Positions 1-8,740 of a stretch of DNA of 64,000 nt are shown one piece after another (position 1 is the stretch's first letter; every line of letters begins with the position of its first letter). Below the pieces are notes generated by a model that was given only the letters and a program-made list of their open reading frames with translations, did no database searches and was not told the origin of the DNA. Both the position numbers and the translations under genes were made by a program. The stretch is from assembly GCF_022664455.2 (NCBI RefSeq), contig NZ_JAKRKC020000002.1:3100001-3164000 (forward strand), read 5' to 3'. This DNA is from Actinomadura luzonensis. Its GTDB lineage: Bacteria; Actinomycetota; Actinomycetes; Streptosporangiales; Streptosporangiaceae.

Positions 1-2269
1 CATCGACTTCGACGAGCGCCGGCGCGGCGACGTCATCCGGTACGTCACCGAGAAGTGGGGCGCCGACAAGGTCGCCATGATCGCCACGTTCGGCACCATC
101 AAGGCGAAGGCCGCCATCAAGGACGCCGGCCGCGTCCTCGGCTACCCGTACGCGCTGGGCGACAAGGTCTCCAAGGCGTTCCCGCCCGCCGTGATGGGCA
201 AGGACATCCCGCTGGCGGGCATCTTCGACAAGGACCACCCGCGGCACGCCGAGGCCGGCGAGCTGCGCAGGCTCTACGAGGAGGACGTCGACGTCAAGGC
301 GACGATCGACCTCGGGCGCGGCCTGGAGGGCCTGATCCGGCAGACCGGCGTGCACGCCGCCGGCGTGATCATGTCCGCCGAGGTGCTGACCGACCACATC
401 CCGATCATGCGCCGCGACTCCGACGGCGCGATCATCACGCAGTTCGACTACCCGACCTGCGAGACGCTCGGCCTGCTGAAGATGGACTTCCTGGGCCTGC
501 GCAACCTCACGATCATCGACGACTGCCTCAAGCTCATCGAGGCCACCAGCGGCGAGCAGATCGACCTGCTCAAGCTGCCGCTCGACGACCGCAAGTCGTA
601 CGAGCTGCTGGCCCGGGGCGACACGCTCGGCATCTTCCAGCTCGACGGCGGCGGCATGCGCACCCTGCTGCGCCTGATGAAGCCCGACAACTTCGAGGAC
701 ATCTCCGCCGCCCTCGCGCTCTACCGCCCCGGCCCCATGGGCGCCAACTCGCACACCAACTACGCGCTGCGCAAGAACGGCGCGCAGGAGATCACCCCGA
801 TCCACCCCGAGCTAGAGGAGCCGCTGCAGGAGATCCTGTCCACGACCTACGGCCTGATCGTCTATCAGGAGCAGGTCATGGCCATCGCCCAGAAGGTCGC
901 CAACTACTCGCTGGGCGGCGCCGACCTGCTGCGGCGCGCGATGGGCAAGAAGAAGAAGTCCGAGCTCGACAAGCAGTTCGTCACCTTCGAAGCCGGCATG
1001 AAGGACAACGGCTTCTCCGACGCGGCGATCAAGGCCCTGTGGGACATCCTGCTGCCGTTCTCCGACTACGCCTTCAACAAGGCCCACACCGCCGGCTACG
1101 GCCTGGTCTCCTACTGGACCGCCTACCTCAAGGCCAACCACCCGGCCGCCTACATGGCCGCGCTGCTGTCGTCGGTCAAGGACGACAAGGACAAGTCGGC
1201 GCTCTACCTCAACGAGTGCCGCCGCATGGGCATCAAGGTGTTCCCGCCGGACGTCAACGACTCCGACTTCGACTTCACCCCGCGCGGCACCGACATCCGC
1301 TTCGGCCTGTCGGCCATCCGCAACGTCGGCGCGAACGTCGTCGACGGCATCATCTCCGCGCGCAAGGAGAAGGGCCGCTTCGCCGACTTCAAGGACTTCC
1401 TGCGCAAGGTGCCGGCGCTGGTCTGCAACAAGCGCGTCATCGAGTCGCTGATCAAGGCCGGCGCGTTCGACTCGCTCGGGCACGTGCGCAAGGGCCTGGT
1501 GATGGTGCACGAGCAGGCCGTCGACGCGATCATCGACATCAAGAAGAACGAGGCCATCGGCCAGGACTCGCTGTTCGGCGCGATCGACGGCGGCGAGGAC
1601 CAGACGTTCGACGTGCAGATCCCGCCGGGGGAGTGGGACAAGACCACGCTGCTGCAGTTCGAGCGCGAGATGCTGGGCCTGTACGTGTCCGACCACCCGC
1701 TGTTCGGCGTCGAGCACATCCTGGCGGCCGGGGCCGACTGCTCGATCGCCGCCCTCCAGGACGACAGCCGGCCCGACGGGCAGATCGTGACCGTGGGCGG
1801 CATCCTCAGCGGCGTGCAGCGCAAGGTCACCAAGAAGGGCGACACCTGGGTGCTGACCCAGCTCGAGGACCTCGAAGGCGCGATCGAGGTGATGATCTTC
1901 CCGTCGGCGTACCAGCTGTGCGCGACGCTGCTGGCCGAGGACGCGATCGTGTTCGTCAAGGGCCGCATCGACAAGCGGGAGGAGGTCGCCAAGATCATCG
2001 CGATGGAGGTGACCGCGCCCGACCTCACCCAGGAGGCCGGGGGACCGCTGCTGGTGAGCCTGCCGCTGACCCGCTGCACGCCGCCGGTGGTGACCCGGCT
2101 CAAGGAGATCCTGACCACGCACCCGGGCACGTCGGAGGTGCACCTGCAGGTCCACAACGGGCCGCGGACGACGGTGATGCGCGTGGACGACCGGCTGCGG
2201 GTCACGCCGTCGCCGGCCCTGATGGGCGACCTCAAGCAGCTCCTCGGCCCGGCCTGCCTGGGCGCCTGA
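1..2269 (+). CDS. dnaE: DNA polymerase III alpha subunit, 3' part
   Basis: This is the C-terminal 755 or so residues of the replicative DNA polymerase catalytic subunit; the 5' part lies left of the window. The first full codon is at base 2 and reads IDFDERRR, which directly follows the two catalytic Asp residues of the family's PDxD motif, so those two sit just outside. The third palm Asp is present in KMDFLGLR (codon 485-487). Downstream come the fingers and tandem helix-hairpin-helix region, then an OB-fold near bases 1780-1910 (GGILSGVQRK) and a short C-terminal tail. With the missing PHP domain and palm start, the protein would have the usual DnaE1 length of about 1,180 residues. No frameshift is seen. 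The next gene starts 92 bases on, same strand. Confidence 0.96.
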   Translation, partial: IDFDERRRGDVIRYVTEKWGADKVAMIATFGTIKAKAAIKDAGRVLGYPYALGDKVSKAFPPAVMGKDIPLAGIFDKDHPRHAEAGELRRLYEEDVDVKATIDLGRGLEGLIRQTGVHAAGVIMSAEVLTDHIPIMRRDSDGAIITQFDYPTCETLGLLKMDFLGLRNLTIIDDCLKLIEATSGEQIDLLKLPLDDRKSYELLARGDTLGIFQLDGGGMRTLLRLMKPDNFEDISAALALYRPGPMGANSHTNYALRKNGAQEITPIHPELEEPLQEILSTTYGLIVYQEQVMAIAQKVANYSLGGADLLRRAMGKKKKSELDKQFVTFEAGMKDNGFSDAAIKALWDILLPFSDYAFNKAHTAGYGLVSYWTAYLKANHPAAYMAALLSSVKDDKDKSALYLNECRRMGIKVFPPDVNDSDFDFTPRGTDIRFGLSAIRNVGANVVDGIISARKEKGRFADFKDFLRKVPALVCNKRVIESLIKAGAFDSLGHVRKGLVMVHEQAVDAIIDIKKNEAIGQDSLFGAIDGGEDQTFDVQIPPGEWDKTTLLQFEREMLGLYVSDHPLFGVEHILAAGADCSIAALQDDSRPDGQIVTVGGILSGVQRKVTKKGDTWVLTQLEDLEGAIEVMIFPSAYQLCATLLAEDAIVFVKGRIDKREEVAKIIAMEVTAPDLTQEAGGPLLVSLPLTRCTPPVVTRLKEILTTHPGTSEVHLQVHNGPRTTVMRVDDRLRVTPSPALMGDLKQLLGPACLGA

Positions 2270-2360
2270 CCGGGGCTGGTGGCGGGTCTCCAGCTCGGCG
2301 GCCCGGTCCTGGCAACCCTCGCCGTCGCCCGTCCGGGCGCGGTGCGGCAGGATCGGAGAG

Positions 2361-3731
2361 GTGAGCGAACTGCACTACCTCAGCGCCACCGAGCTGGCCC
2401 GCCTGATCAGGACCAGGCAGGTGAGCGCCGTGGAGGTCGTCCGGGCCTGCCTCGACCGCGTCGAGGAGGTCAACCCGCGCGTCAACGCCATCGTCACGCT
2501 GGTCGCCGAGCAGGCGCTCGACGCGGCCAAGGAGGCCGACGCCCGCGAGCCGGCGGGCCCGCTGCACGGCGTGCCCGTCGCGCACAAGGACCTGGTCGAC
2601 ACCGCCGGCATCCGCACCACCTACGGCTCGCCGCTCTACGCCGACCACGTCCCCGACCGGGACGAGCTGATCGTGGAGCGGCTGCGCGCGGCCGGGGCGA
2701 TCAGCATCGGCAAGACCAACACCCCCGAGTTCGGCACCGGCTCCCACACGGTCAACGAGGTGTTCGGCGCGACCCGGAACCCGTACGACCTCGGCAGGTC
2801 GGCGGGCGGCAGCAGCGGCGGCGCGGCCGTGGCGCTGGCCACGGGCATGGTGCCGCTGGCCGACGGCTCCGACATGGGCGGCTCGCTGCGCAACCCGGCC
2901 TCGTTCTGCAACGTCGTGGGCCTGCGCCCCACGCCCGGCCGGGTCCCGGTGATCTCCGACGTCAACGCCTGGTACACGCTGTCGGTCCTCGGGCCGATGG
3001 CGCGCACGGTCGAGGACGTCACGCTCATGTTCGGCGCGATCGCCGGGTTCGACCGGCGCTCACCGTACGCGATCAAGGAGGTGTTCGCGCCCGAGCCGGA
3101 GGAGGGCGTGCGGGGGATGCGCGTCGCCTGGAGCCCCGACCTGGGCGGGCTGCCGGTGGACCCGCGCACCGCCGCCGTCACCGCGACCGCGCCCGCCGTG
3201 TTCGAGCGGCTGGGGGCGCGCGTGGAGCAGGTCGAGCTGGACCTGTCCGACGCCGAGGACGCCTTCCGCACCTACCGCGCCTGGAACTACGCCCTGTCCT
3301 TCGGCGACCTCGACCGGCTCGGCCCCAACACCGCCTGGAACGTCGAACAGGGCCGCAAGGTCACCGGCGCCGACCTGGCCAGGGCCGAGCAGGCGCGCAG
3401 CCGCCTCTACCAGCGCATGGCGGCCTTCTTCGACGCCTACGACGTGCTGATCGCGCCGGTCAGCCAGGTGCCGCCGTTCCCGGTCGAGCAGCCGCACGTC
3501 GGCGAGATCAACGGGCAGCGGATGCCGGACTACCTGGCGTGGATGCGGTCGGCGTACTGGATCAGCGTGCTGCACGCGCCCGCGGCGTCGGTGCCGGCCG
3601 GGTTCACGCCCGAGGGGCTGCCGGTGGGAGTGCAGATCGTCGGCGCGCCGTTCGCGGACGCCCGGGTGCTGCGCGTGGCGCGGGCCTTCGAACAGGCCAC
3701 CGGCCACGGCCTGCGCCGCCCGCCCCTCTGA
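2361..3731 (+). CDS. Amidase-signature family hydrolase
   Basis: A 456-residue amidase-signature enzyme, which hydrolyses an amide bond with a Ser-cisSer-Lys triad. K76 (in AHKD), S151 (in SAGGSSGG, residues 147-154) and S175 (in DMGGSLRNPAS) are all present, with the 24-residue spacing between the two serines usual for the family. There is no signal peptide, so it is cytoplasmic. It stands apart from gatA: there is no gatB or gatC nearby and the C-terminal half resembles stand-alone amidases, so the substrate cannot be assigned. The GTG start is chosen because the conserved LSATELA helix begins directly after it; a weak AGGA lies 8 bases upstream. It could be annotated as indoleacetamide hydrolase or 6-aminohexanoate-cyclic-dimer hydrolase by similarity, but nothing here decides between them. 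Confidence 0.88.
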   Translation: MSELHYLSATELARLIRTRQVSAVEVVRACLDRVEEVNPRVNAIVTLVAEQALDAAKEADAREPAGPLHGVPVAHKDLVDTAGIRTTYGSPLYADHVPDRDELIVERLRAAGAISIGKTNTPEFGTGSHTVNEVFGATRNPYDLGRSAGGSSGGAAVALATGMVPLADGSDMGGSLRNPASFCNVVGLRPTPGRVPVISDVNAWYTLSVLGPMARTVEDVTLMFGAIAGFDRRSPYAIKEVFAPEPEEGVRGMRVAWSPDLGGLPVDPRTAAVTATAPAVFERLGARVEQVELDLSDAEDAFRTYRAWNYALSFGDLDRLGPNTAWNVEQGRKVTGADLARAEQARSRLYQRMAAFFDAYDVLIAPVSQVPPFPVEQPHVGEINGQRMPDYLAWMRSAYWISVLHAPAASVPAGFTPEGLPVGVQIVGAPFADARVLRVARAFEQATGHGLRRPPL

Positions 3732-3805
3732 CCCCCGAACCCGGACGCCCGGGGCCGCGGCCCTCGACCGCCTCGCCGGCCCGCCACCGGCCGGGCGGAG
3801 GGCGG

Positions 3806-4420
3806 TCAGCCGTCGCGGCCCGTGCCGCCGCCCAGGGAGCCGCCGCCGAAGGGGCCGCCGTTGAGGGGGCCGCCGCCGAAGGGGCCGCCGTCCAGGGGGC
3901 CCTCGCCGTACGGTTGCCGCAGCGGCGACTCGCGGTACCCGTGCATGCCCTCCAGCAGCCCGAACATCCCGACCGCGAGCAGCGGCCAGGCCACCGCCAC
4001 CCCGTTCGCGGTCAGCGTCAGCGCGCCCGGGACGACCTTCACCCCGGGAGCCGCCGCGGCCTCCACCACGACCGCCCCGATCGTGAACGTCGAGCCCACC
4101 CAGTACGCCAGCGCCGCCGCCGCCACCCCGCCCGCGCAGAGCCCCGCCAGCACGCCCAGCATCCACCGCCGCCCGGCGAGCCAGCCGACCGCCCCGCACA
4201 GCAGCCCCAGCCCGCCGGTGATCACCGCGTACCAGCCGTCGGCCGCGATGAGCGCCTGCGTGGTGAGGTCGGCGAGGACGAGGCCGTGCTCGCCCACCTG
4301 GTACGGAGCCCGCGGCGACACCGCCGACCAGGCCAGCCCGGCGCCGATCCCGAGGGCGGCGAGTGCGAGGACAGTTACCGCGAAAGCGCGTACTTCCCTC
4401 GCCACTCCACGCCCCCTCAT
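3806..4420 (-). CDS. Four-helix membrane protein with Gly/Pro-rich tail
   Basis: A 204-residue membrane protein of unknown function, resembling the actinobacterial DUF2567-type proteins (weak recognition). Hydrophobic segments lie at about residues 12-32, 62-82, 86-108 and 140-158. The loop between the first two contains an SPRAPYQVGEHG stretch. The last 40 residues are a GGPFGGG/GGPLNGG low-complexity tail, probably cytoplasmic. It is convergent with the amidase and divergent from the murA-like gene, with only 47 bases between the two starts, so both promoters sit in that gap. The ATG start is the first in frame before the TM segment. Confidence 0.6.
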   Translation of the reverse strand: MRGRGVAREVRAFAVTVLALAALGIGAGLAWSAVSPRAPYQVGEHGLVLADLTTQALIAADGWYAVITGGLGLLCGAVGWLAGRRWMLGVLAGLCAGGVAAAALAYWVGSTFTIGAVVVEAAAAPGVKVVPGALTLTANGVAVAWPLLAVGMFGLLEGMHGYRESPLRQPYGEGPLDGGPFGGGPLNGGPFGGGSLGGGTGRDG

Positions 4421-4455
4421 ATGTACGTCCGAATCACTCGATGGTATCCCCCGGC

Positions 4456-4470
4456 TAGGCTCGCTTCGTG
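4456..4470 (+). promoter_or_regulatory. Leaderless-type promoter of the murA-like gene
   Basis: TAGGCT at 4456-4461 is followed by 6 bases and the GTG start (4468-4470), so transcription should begin at or near the start codon. No Shine-Dalgarno sequence precedes the GTG. No clear -35 box is seen. Confidence 0.45.
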
Positions 4471-5778
4471 ATTGCAGAAGAGGTCTGGCTGATTGAGCCC
4501 TCCGGTCCGCTCCGGGGCGACGTCGTGGTGCGCGGCTCCAAGAACGGCGTCTCCAAGCACATGGTCGCCGCCATGCTCGGCACCGGGGAGAGCAGCATCC
4601 ACAACGCGCCCGAGGTCGGCGAGGTCGGCATCACCGCCGCCATGCTGGAGGCGCTCGGCATCCACGTGCGGATGGAGGGCCCGGAGATCACGATCGAGCG
4701 GGGGCCGCACATCGAGCCGCGGGTGCCGGACGCGTTCACCGGGCTCAACCGCATCCCGATCCTCATGCTCGGCCCGCTGCTGCACCTGGCGGGGGAGGCG
4801 TTCGTGCCGCTGGTGGGCGGCGACCCGATCGGGCGGCGGCCGGTGAACTTCCACGTGGAGGCCCTGCGGTCGATGGGCGCCGAGGTGGAGGTGAGCGACG
4901 CCGGCATCTACGCCAAGGCGGGGCGGCTGCGCGGCACCCGCATCGAGCTGCCGTACCCGAGCGTGGGCGCGACCGAGACGGTGCTGATGTCGGCGGTGCT
5001 GGCCGAGGGCAAGACGGTGCTGAAGAACGCCGCCATGGAGCCCGAGGTGGTGGAGCTGGCGCTGTTCCTGCAGCGGATGGGGGCGCGGATCGAGCTGTCG
5101 CCCGACCGCAGGATCGTCATCGAGGGCGTCGACCGGCTGCGCGGCGCCTCCACGTGGCTGACCGGCGACCGCATCGAGGCGTTCTCGTACCTGGCGGCCG
5201 GCCTGGTGACCGGCGGCGAGGTGCGGGTGCACGGCTGCCCGCAGGACCGCCTGGTCACCGCCATCACCACGCTGGCTAGGATGGGCGCCAACTTCGACAT
5301 CAACGACGAGTACCTGTGTGCCACCGCGCCCCCGGAGGGGCTGCGCGCGGCGGCCGTGCAGACCGACACGCATCCGGGGTTCATGACCGACTGGCAGACG
5401 CCGCTCATGGTGCTGTTCACGCAGAGCCACGGCATGTCGGTGCTGCACGAGACGGTCTTCGAGAACCGCCTGGTGTACGTGCCCGCGCTGCAGAAGATGG
5501 GCTGCGAGATCGAGGTGTTCGACCAGTGCCTGGGCGGCCCGGCCTGCCGCTACCACGACACCAACGCCCGCCACTCGGCCGTGGTGCGCGGCGTGTCCAA
5601 GCTGAAGGGCGCGGACGTGACGCTGCCCGACATCCGGGCCGGGTTCTCGGCGGTGCTGGCGGCGGCGGTGGCCGACGGGCCGTCCACGCTGCGCGGGGTG
5701 CACCACATCGAACGCGGCTACCACCGGCCGTTCGAGCAGTTCAGGTCGCTCGGTCTGAACATTCGCAGGCAACGGTAA
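4468..5778 (+). CDS. murA: UDP-GlcNAc enolpyruvyl transferase (MurA) family protein
   Basis: A 436-residue MurA-fold enzyme. The family transfers enolpyruvate from PEP to UDP-N-acetylglucosamine, the first committed step of peptidoglycan synthesis, in the cytoplasm. Visible landmarks are K25-N26 (GSKNG; equivalent to E. coli K22-N23), the catalytic loop GGDPIGRRP with Asp119 where E. coli has Cys115, and THPGFMTDWQTP (equivalent to the region around D305). The Asp variant also occurs in mycobacterial MurA, where it gives fosfomycin insensitivity. Several positions outside the active site differ from typical actinobacterial MurA (SKHM after KNG, the ERGYHRPFEQF C-terminus), so this may be the second paralogue rather than the housekeeping copy. 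It lies 52 bases upstream of a class A PBP gene on the same strand, which supports a cell-wall role. Confidence 0.85.
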   Translation: MIAEEVWLIEPSGPLRGDVVVRGSKNGVSKHMVAAMLGTGESSIHNAPEVGEVGITAAMLEALGIHVRMEGPEITIERGPHIEPRVPDAFTGLNRIPILMLGPLLHLAGEAFVPLVGGDPIGRRPVNFHVEALRSMGAEVEVSDAGIYAKAGRLRGTRIELPYPSVGATETVLMSAVLAEGKTVLKNAAMEPEVVELALFLQRMGARIELSPDRRIVIEGVDRLRGASTWLTGDRIEAFSYLAAGLVTGGEVRVHGCPQDRLVTAITTLARMGANFDINDEYLCATAPPEGLRAAAVQTDTHPGFMTDWQTPLMVLFTQSHGMSVLHETVFENRLVYVPALQKMGCEIEVFDQCLGGPACRYHDTNARHSAVVRGVSKLKGADVTLPDIRAGFSAVLAAAVADGPSTLRGVHHIERGYHRPFEQFRSLGLNIRRQR

Positions 5779-5830
5779 AGAGGCAGGAACCGGGCGTTTG
5801 CCGGTGATCGTCCGGTTGCACATCGTTTGA

Positions 5831-8188
5831 GTGACCGTACTCAGATCCGCCGGGATGCTCGGCCTGGCCGGGGCGCTCGGCGGGGTGCTGGCGGGGGCGC
5901 TGGCCGCGCCCGTGGTGAGCGGGGGCGGCCTGGCGGCCAAGAACGTCGCCGACACCTTCGTGCACCTGCCGCCGGCCCCGCGCGAGGAGCCCCTGGCGCA
6001 GGTGACCAGGCTGCTGGACAAGGACGGCCGCCCGTTCGCCCAGTTCTACGAGGCCAACCGGACGGCCGTGCCGCTGGCCTCGGTCGCGCCGGTCATGCGC
6101 CGCGCCATCGTGGCCATCGAGGACTCCCGCTTCTACGAGCACGGCGGCCTCGACGTGCGCGGCACCCTGCGGGCGCTGCTGACCAACACCCAGGCGGGCG
6201 GCATCCGCCAGGGCGGCTCGTCGCTGACGCAGCAGCTCGTCAAGAACATCCTGGTCGAGAGCGCCCGTACCGACGAGGAACGCGACCGCGCCCGCGCCCC
6301 GAACATGGCCCGCAAGATCACCGAGCTGCGGTACGCGATGGCGCTGGAGCGCAAGTACCGCAAGGACCAGATCCTGGAGCGCTACCTCAACATCGCCTAC
6401 TTCGGCGCGGGCGCGCACGGCGTGGAGGCGGCGGCCCGCCGCTTCTTCTCCACCTCGGCCGCCCGTCTCACGCTGACCCAGGCGGCCACGCTGGCCGGCG
6501 CGGTGCGGATGCCGTACTCGACCGACCCCTCGCTCGGCGCCGCGCACCGCGGCCGGCTGAAGGACCGGCGCGACCTGGTCCTGGACCGCATGGCCGGGCT
6601 GAAGATCATCACGCCGCAGCAGGCGGCGGCGGCGAAGGCCGCGCCGCTCGGCCTCGACCTGCGGCCCGAGCCGGGCGGCTGCGAGCAGAGCGCCTACCCG
6701 TTCTACTGCCTGTACGTCCAGCGCGAGCTGCTGTCGAACCCCGCCTTCGGCAACAACGAGGCGCAGCGCCGCGCGCGCATGGCGCGGGGCGGCCTGACGA
6801 TCAGGACCAGCCTCGACCCGATCGCGCAACGCGCCGCGGAACGCGCCATCCGCCGCCACGTGCACCCCGACGACACCGAGGTCGCCGCCGAGGCCATGGT
6901 CGAGCCGGGCACCGGCCGCATCAGGGCGATGGCCGCCAGCAAGGGCTTCGGCCGCAACCCCGGCAACCGCAAGAACGGCTCCAGGACCACCTTCAACCTC
7001 GTCGCCGACGTCGCCCACGGCGGCGGGCAGGGCTTCCAGGCCGGCTCGACGTTCAAGGTGTTCACGCTGGCCACGGCGCTGCGGCAGGGGTGGCGCTTCG
7101 GCGACGGCTTCCAGACGCCGGGGGCGCTGGTGCCCGCCGCCGGCTACCGCAACTGCGCGGGACGGGCGGTCAACGACCCCGACACCCGCGTGCTCAACGC
7201 CAGCGGCGAGGGCGAGGGCGGCCCGCACAGCCTGGAGACCGGCACCTGGAAGTCGGTGAACGTCTTCTACATGATGCTGGAGCGCAAGGTCGGGCTGTGC
7301 AACGTGGTCCGCACCGCCAAGGCGCTCGGCGTGGCCCGGGCCGACGGGACGCCGCTCCGCGAGGTGCCGACGTTCACGCTGGGGATCAACGAGATGGACC
7401 CGGTGACGGTGGCGGCGTCGTTCGCGGCGTTCGCGGCGCGCGGGTCGTACTGCCGGCCGCTGGCCATCGTCGAGATCGTCGGCAGGGACGGCCGCCGCAC
7501 CCACGTGCCGCCCTCCTGCGAGCAGGCCATCGAGCGGCCCGTCGCGGACGCGGTCAACCACGTCCTGGAGGGCGTCTTCGACAAGGGCACGATGAAGGGG
7601 CAGGGCATCGACCGGCCGGCCGCGGGCAAGACCGGCACCAACAACGGCTACACCTCGGCCTGGTTCGCCGGCTACACGCCGCACCTCGCCGCCGCCGTCA
7701 GCGTCGGCGACATCCGGGGCTCCTACCGCTTCCCGCTGCAGGGCGTGCAGATCGGCGACGAGTACTACGGGTCGGTGCAGGGGGCGTCGCTGCCCGGGCC
7801 GATCTGGGTGGAGTCGATGGGCCCGGCGCTGCGCGGCCTCGAACCGAAGGGCTTCCACCCGCCGGACATGGCGCGCTTCGGCGGCGGCGACACGCCCGGC
7901 CTGGAGAAGGCGCTGGCCGAGGAGGAGAAGCGGCAGAAGCGGCGCGGCGACCGGGCCTTCGCCCGGCGGCACCGTAAGCTCTTCCAGTGGCTGCTCGGGC
8001 AGACGCCCGGGGTGCCCTCCCTGGAGTGGCCGCCGCCTGACCGCCGCCCGCACGGCCCGCGCCCGCACGCTCACCAGCCGTACGGCGGGCGACCGTACGC
8101 CGGGCGGGCGGAGGAGCGGCAGCCGGGCGAGCGTTGGGAGCGGCGGCGGCAGGAGCCCTGGCGCCACCGGCCGCGGCACGGCCGCTAG
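5831..8188 (+). CDS. Class A penicillin-binding protein (GT51 + transpeptidase)
   Basis: A 785-residue bifunctional peptidoglycan synthase. Residues 8-28 form the membrane anchor. The GT51 glycosyltransferase domain covers roughly residues 60-260, with catalytic E97 in IEDSRFYEHGG and the conserved SSLTQQLVKN and NIAYFGAGAHG blocks. The transpeptidase domain (about 330-660) has S406-x-x-K409 (GSTFK), S475-V-N477 and K600-T-G602, all intact. The last 80 residues are a Arg/Pro/His-rich tail (GRPYAGRAEER and similar), probably disordered, and extracellular given the topology. It follows the murA-like gene by 52 bases and may be co-transcribed. The GTG start sits directly before the anchor; no strong ribosome-binding site is visible. 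Confidence 0.93.
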   Translation: MTVLRSAGMLGLAGALGGVLAGALAAPVVSGGGLAAKNVADTFVHLPPAPREEPLAQVTRLLDKDGRPFAQFYEANRTAVPLASVAPVMRRAIVAIEDSRFYEHGGLDVRGTLRALLTNTQAGGIRQGGSSLTQQLVKNILVESARTDEERDRARAPNMARKITELRYAMALERKYRKDQILERYLNIAYFGAGAHGVEAAARRFFSTSAARLTLTQAATLAGAVRMPYSTDPSLGAAHRGRLKDRRDLVLDRMAGLKIITPQQAAAAKAAPLGLDLRPEPGGCEQSAYPFYCLYVQRELLSNPAFGNNEAQRRARMARGGLTIRTSLDPIAQRAAERAIRRHVHPDDTEVAAEAMVEPGTGRIRAMAASKGFGRNPGNRKNGSRTTFNLVADVAHGGGQGFQAGSTFKVFTLATALRQGWRFGDGFQTPGALVPAAGYRNCAGRAVNDPDTRVLNASGEGEGGPHSLETGTWKSVNVFYMMLERKVGLCNVVRTAKALGVARADGTPLREVPTFTLGINEMDPVTVAASFAAFAARGSYCRPLAIVEIVGRDGRRTHVPPSCEQAIERPVADAVNHVLEGVFDKGTMKGQGIDRPAAGKTGTNNGYTSAWFAGYTPHLAAAVSVGDIRGSYRFPLQGVQIGDEYYGSVQGASLPGPIWVESMGPALRGLEPKGFHPPDMARFGGGDTPGLEKALAEEEKRQKRRGDRAFARRHRKLFQWLLGQTPGVPSLEWPPPDRRPHGPRPHAHQPYGGRPYAGRAEERQPGERWERRRQEPWRHRPRHGR

Positions 8189-8209
8189 CCCCTCGGACAG
8201 GGCGGCGCG

Positions 8210-8722
8210 TCAGCCGGCCTTGCCGATGGGGGCGGTGACGGCGCGGGTGAGCGCGATGAGGTTGCCGGGCGCGGTCTCGATCTGGAGGCCGCGCCTGCCT
8301 GCCGAGAAGTAGATCGTCTCGAACTCGAGCGCCGAGGAGTCGACCACGGTGGGGAGCTGCTTGCGCTGGCCGAGCGGGCTGATGCCGCCCACGACGTAGC
8401 CGGTGACCCGCTCGACCTTGGCCGCGTCGGCCATGGCGGCCCGCTTGCCGCCGAGCGCCCCCGCGAACGCCTTGAGGTCGAGCTTGCCCGCCACCGGCAC
8501 CACGGCCACCGCTAGGCCGCTCTCGACCTCGGCGACCAGCGTCTTGAAGATGCGTTCGTACGGGACGCCGAGCGCGTCGGCGGCCTCCTCGCCGTAGGCC
8601 TGGGCGGCGGGGTCGTGGTCGTACGGGTGGAGCGTGAAGTCGGCCTTCGCCTTCGTCAGGGCCATGGTGGCCGGCGTGCCGCCGCCTCCCTTGCTTTTCG
8701 CTTTGCTGCTCACGGAGGGCAT
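8210..8722 (-). CDS. ybaK: YbaK/EbsC-type Cys-tRNA(Pro) deacylase
   Basis: A 170-residue (from ATG) trans-editing enzyme of the YbaK family, which removes cysteine mischarged onto tRNA-Pro. Family landmarks are the early YDHDPAAQAYGEEAADALG stretch, the FKTLVAEV strand with the conserved Lys, and GGISPLGQRKQLPTV with the Gly-rich loop. The first 15 residues are Lys/Gly-rich and dispensable in the family. Two starts compete. The ATG at 8722 lies inside a palindrome, and the GTG at 8713 is preceded by TACAAT and 7 bases, as expected for a leaderless transcript, and gives 167 residues. The GTG start fits the promoter better. The gene follows the AraC regulator on the same strand with 10 bases between them. 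Confidence 0.9.
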   Translation of the reverse strand: MPSVSSKAKSKGGGGTPATMALTKAKADFTLHPYDHDPAAQAYGEEAADALGVPYERIFKTLVAEVESGLAVAVVPVAGKLDLKAFAGALGGKRAAMADAAKVERVTGYVVGGISPLGQRKQLPTVVDSSALEFETIYFSAGRRGLQIETAPGNLIALTRAVTAPIGKAG

Positions 8723-8740
8723 TGTAGCGAATCTACAATG
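8720..8740. promoter_or_regulatory. 21-bp perfect palindrome at the ybaK start
   Basis: CATTGTAG, 5 bases (CGAAT), then CTACAATG: two 8-bp arms with no mismatch. It overlaps the stop codon of the AraC gene and the -10 box (TACAAT, minus strand) and ATG of the ybaK gene. A dimeric repressor bound here would block ybaK transcription. The AT-rich arms stand out strongly in this GC-rich background. Confidence 0.6.

Noticed and set aside
3732..3805. Terminator between the amidase and the convergent membrane protein gene
   Set aside because: Only overlapping 5-6 bp GC stems could be formed, no better than expected by chance in this composition.
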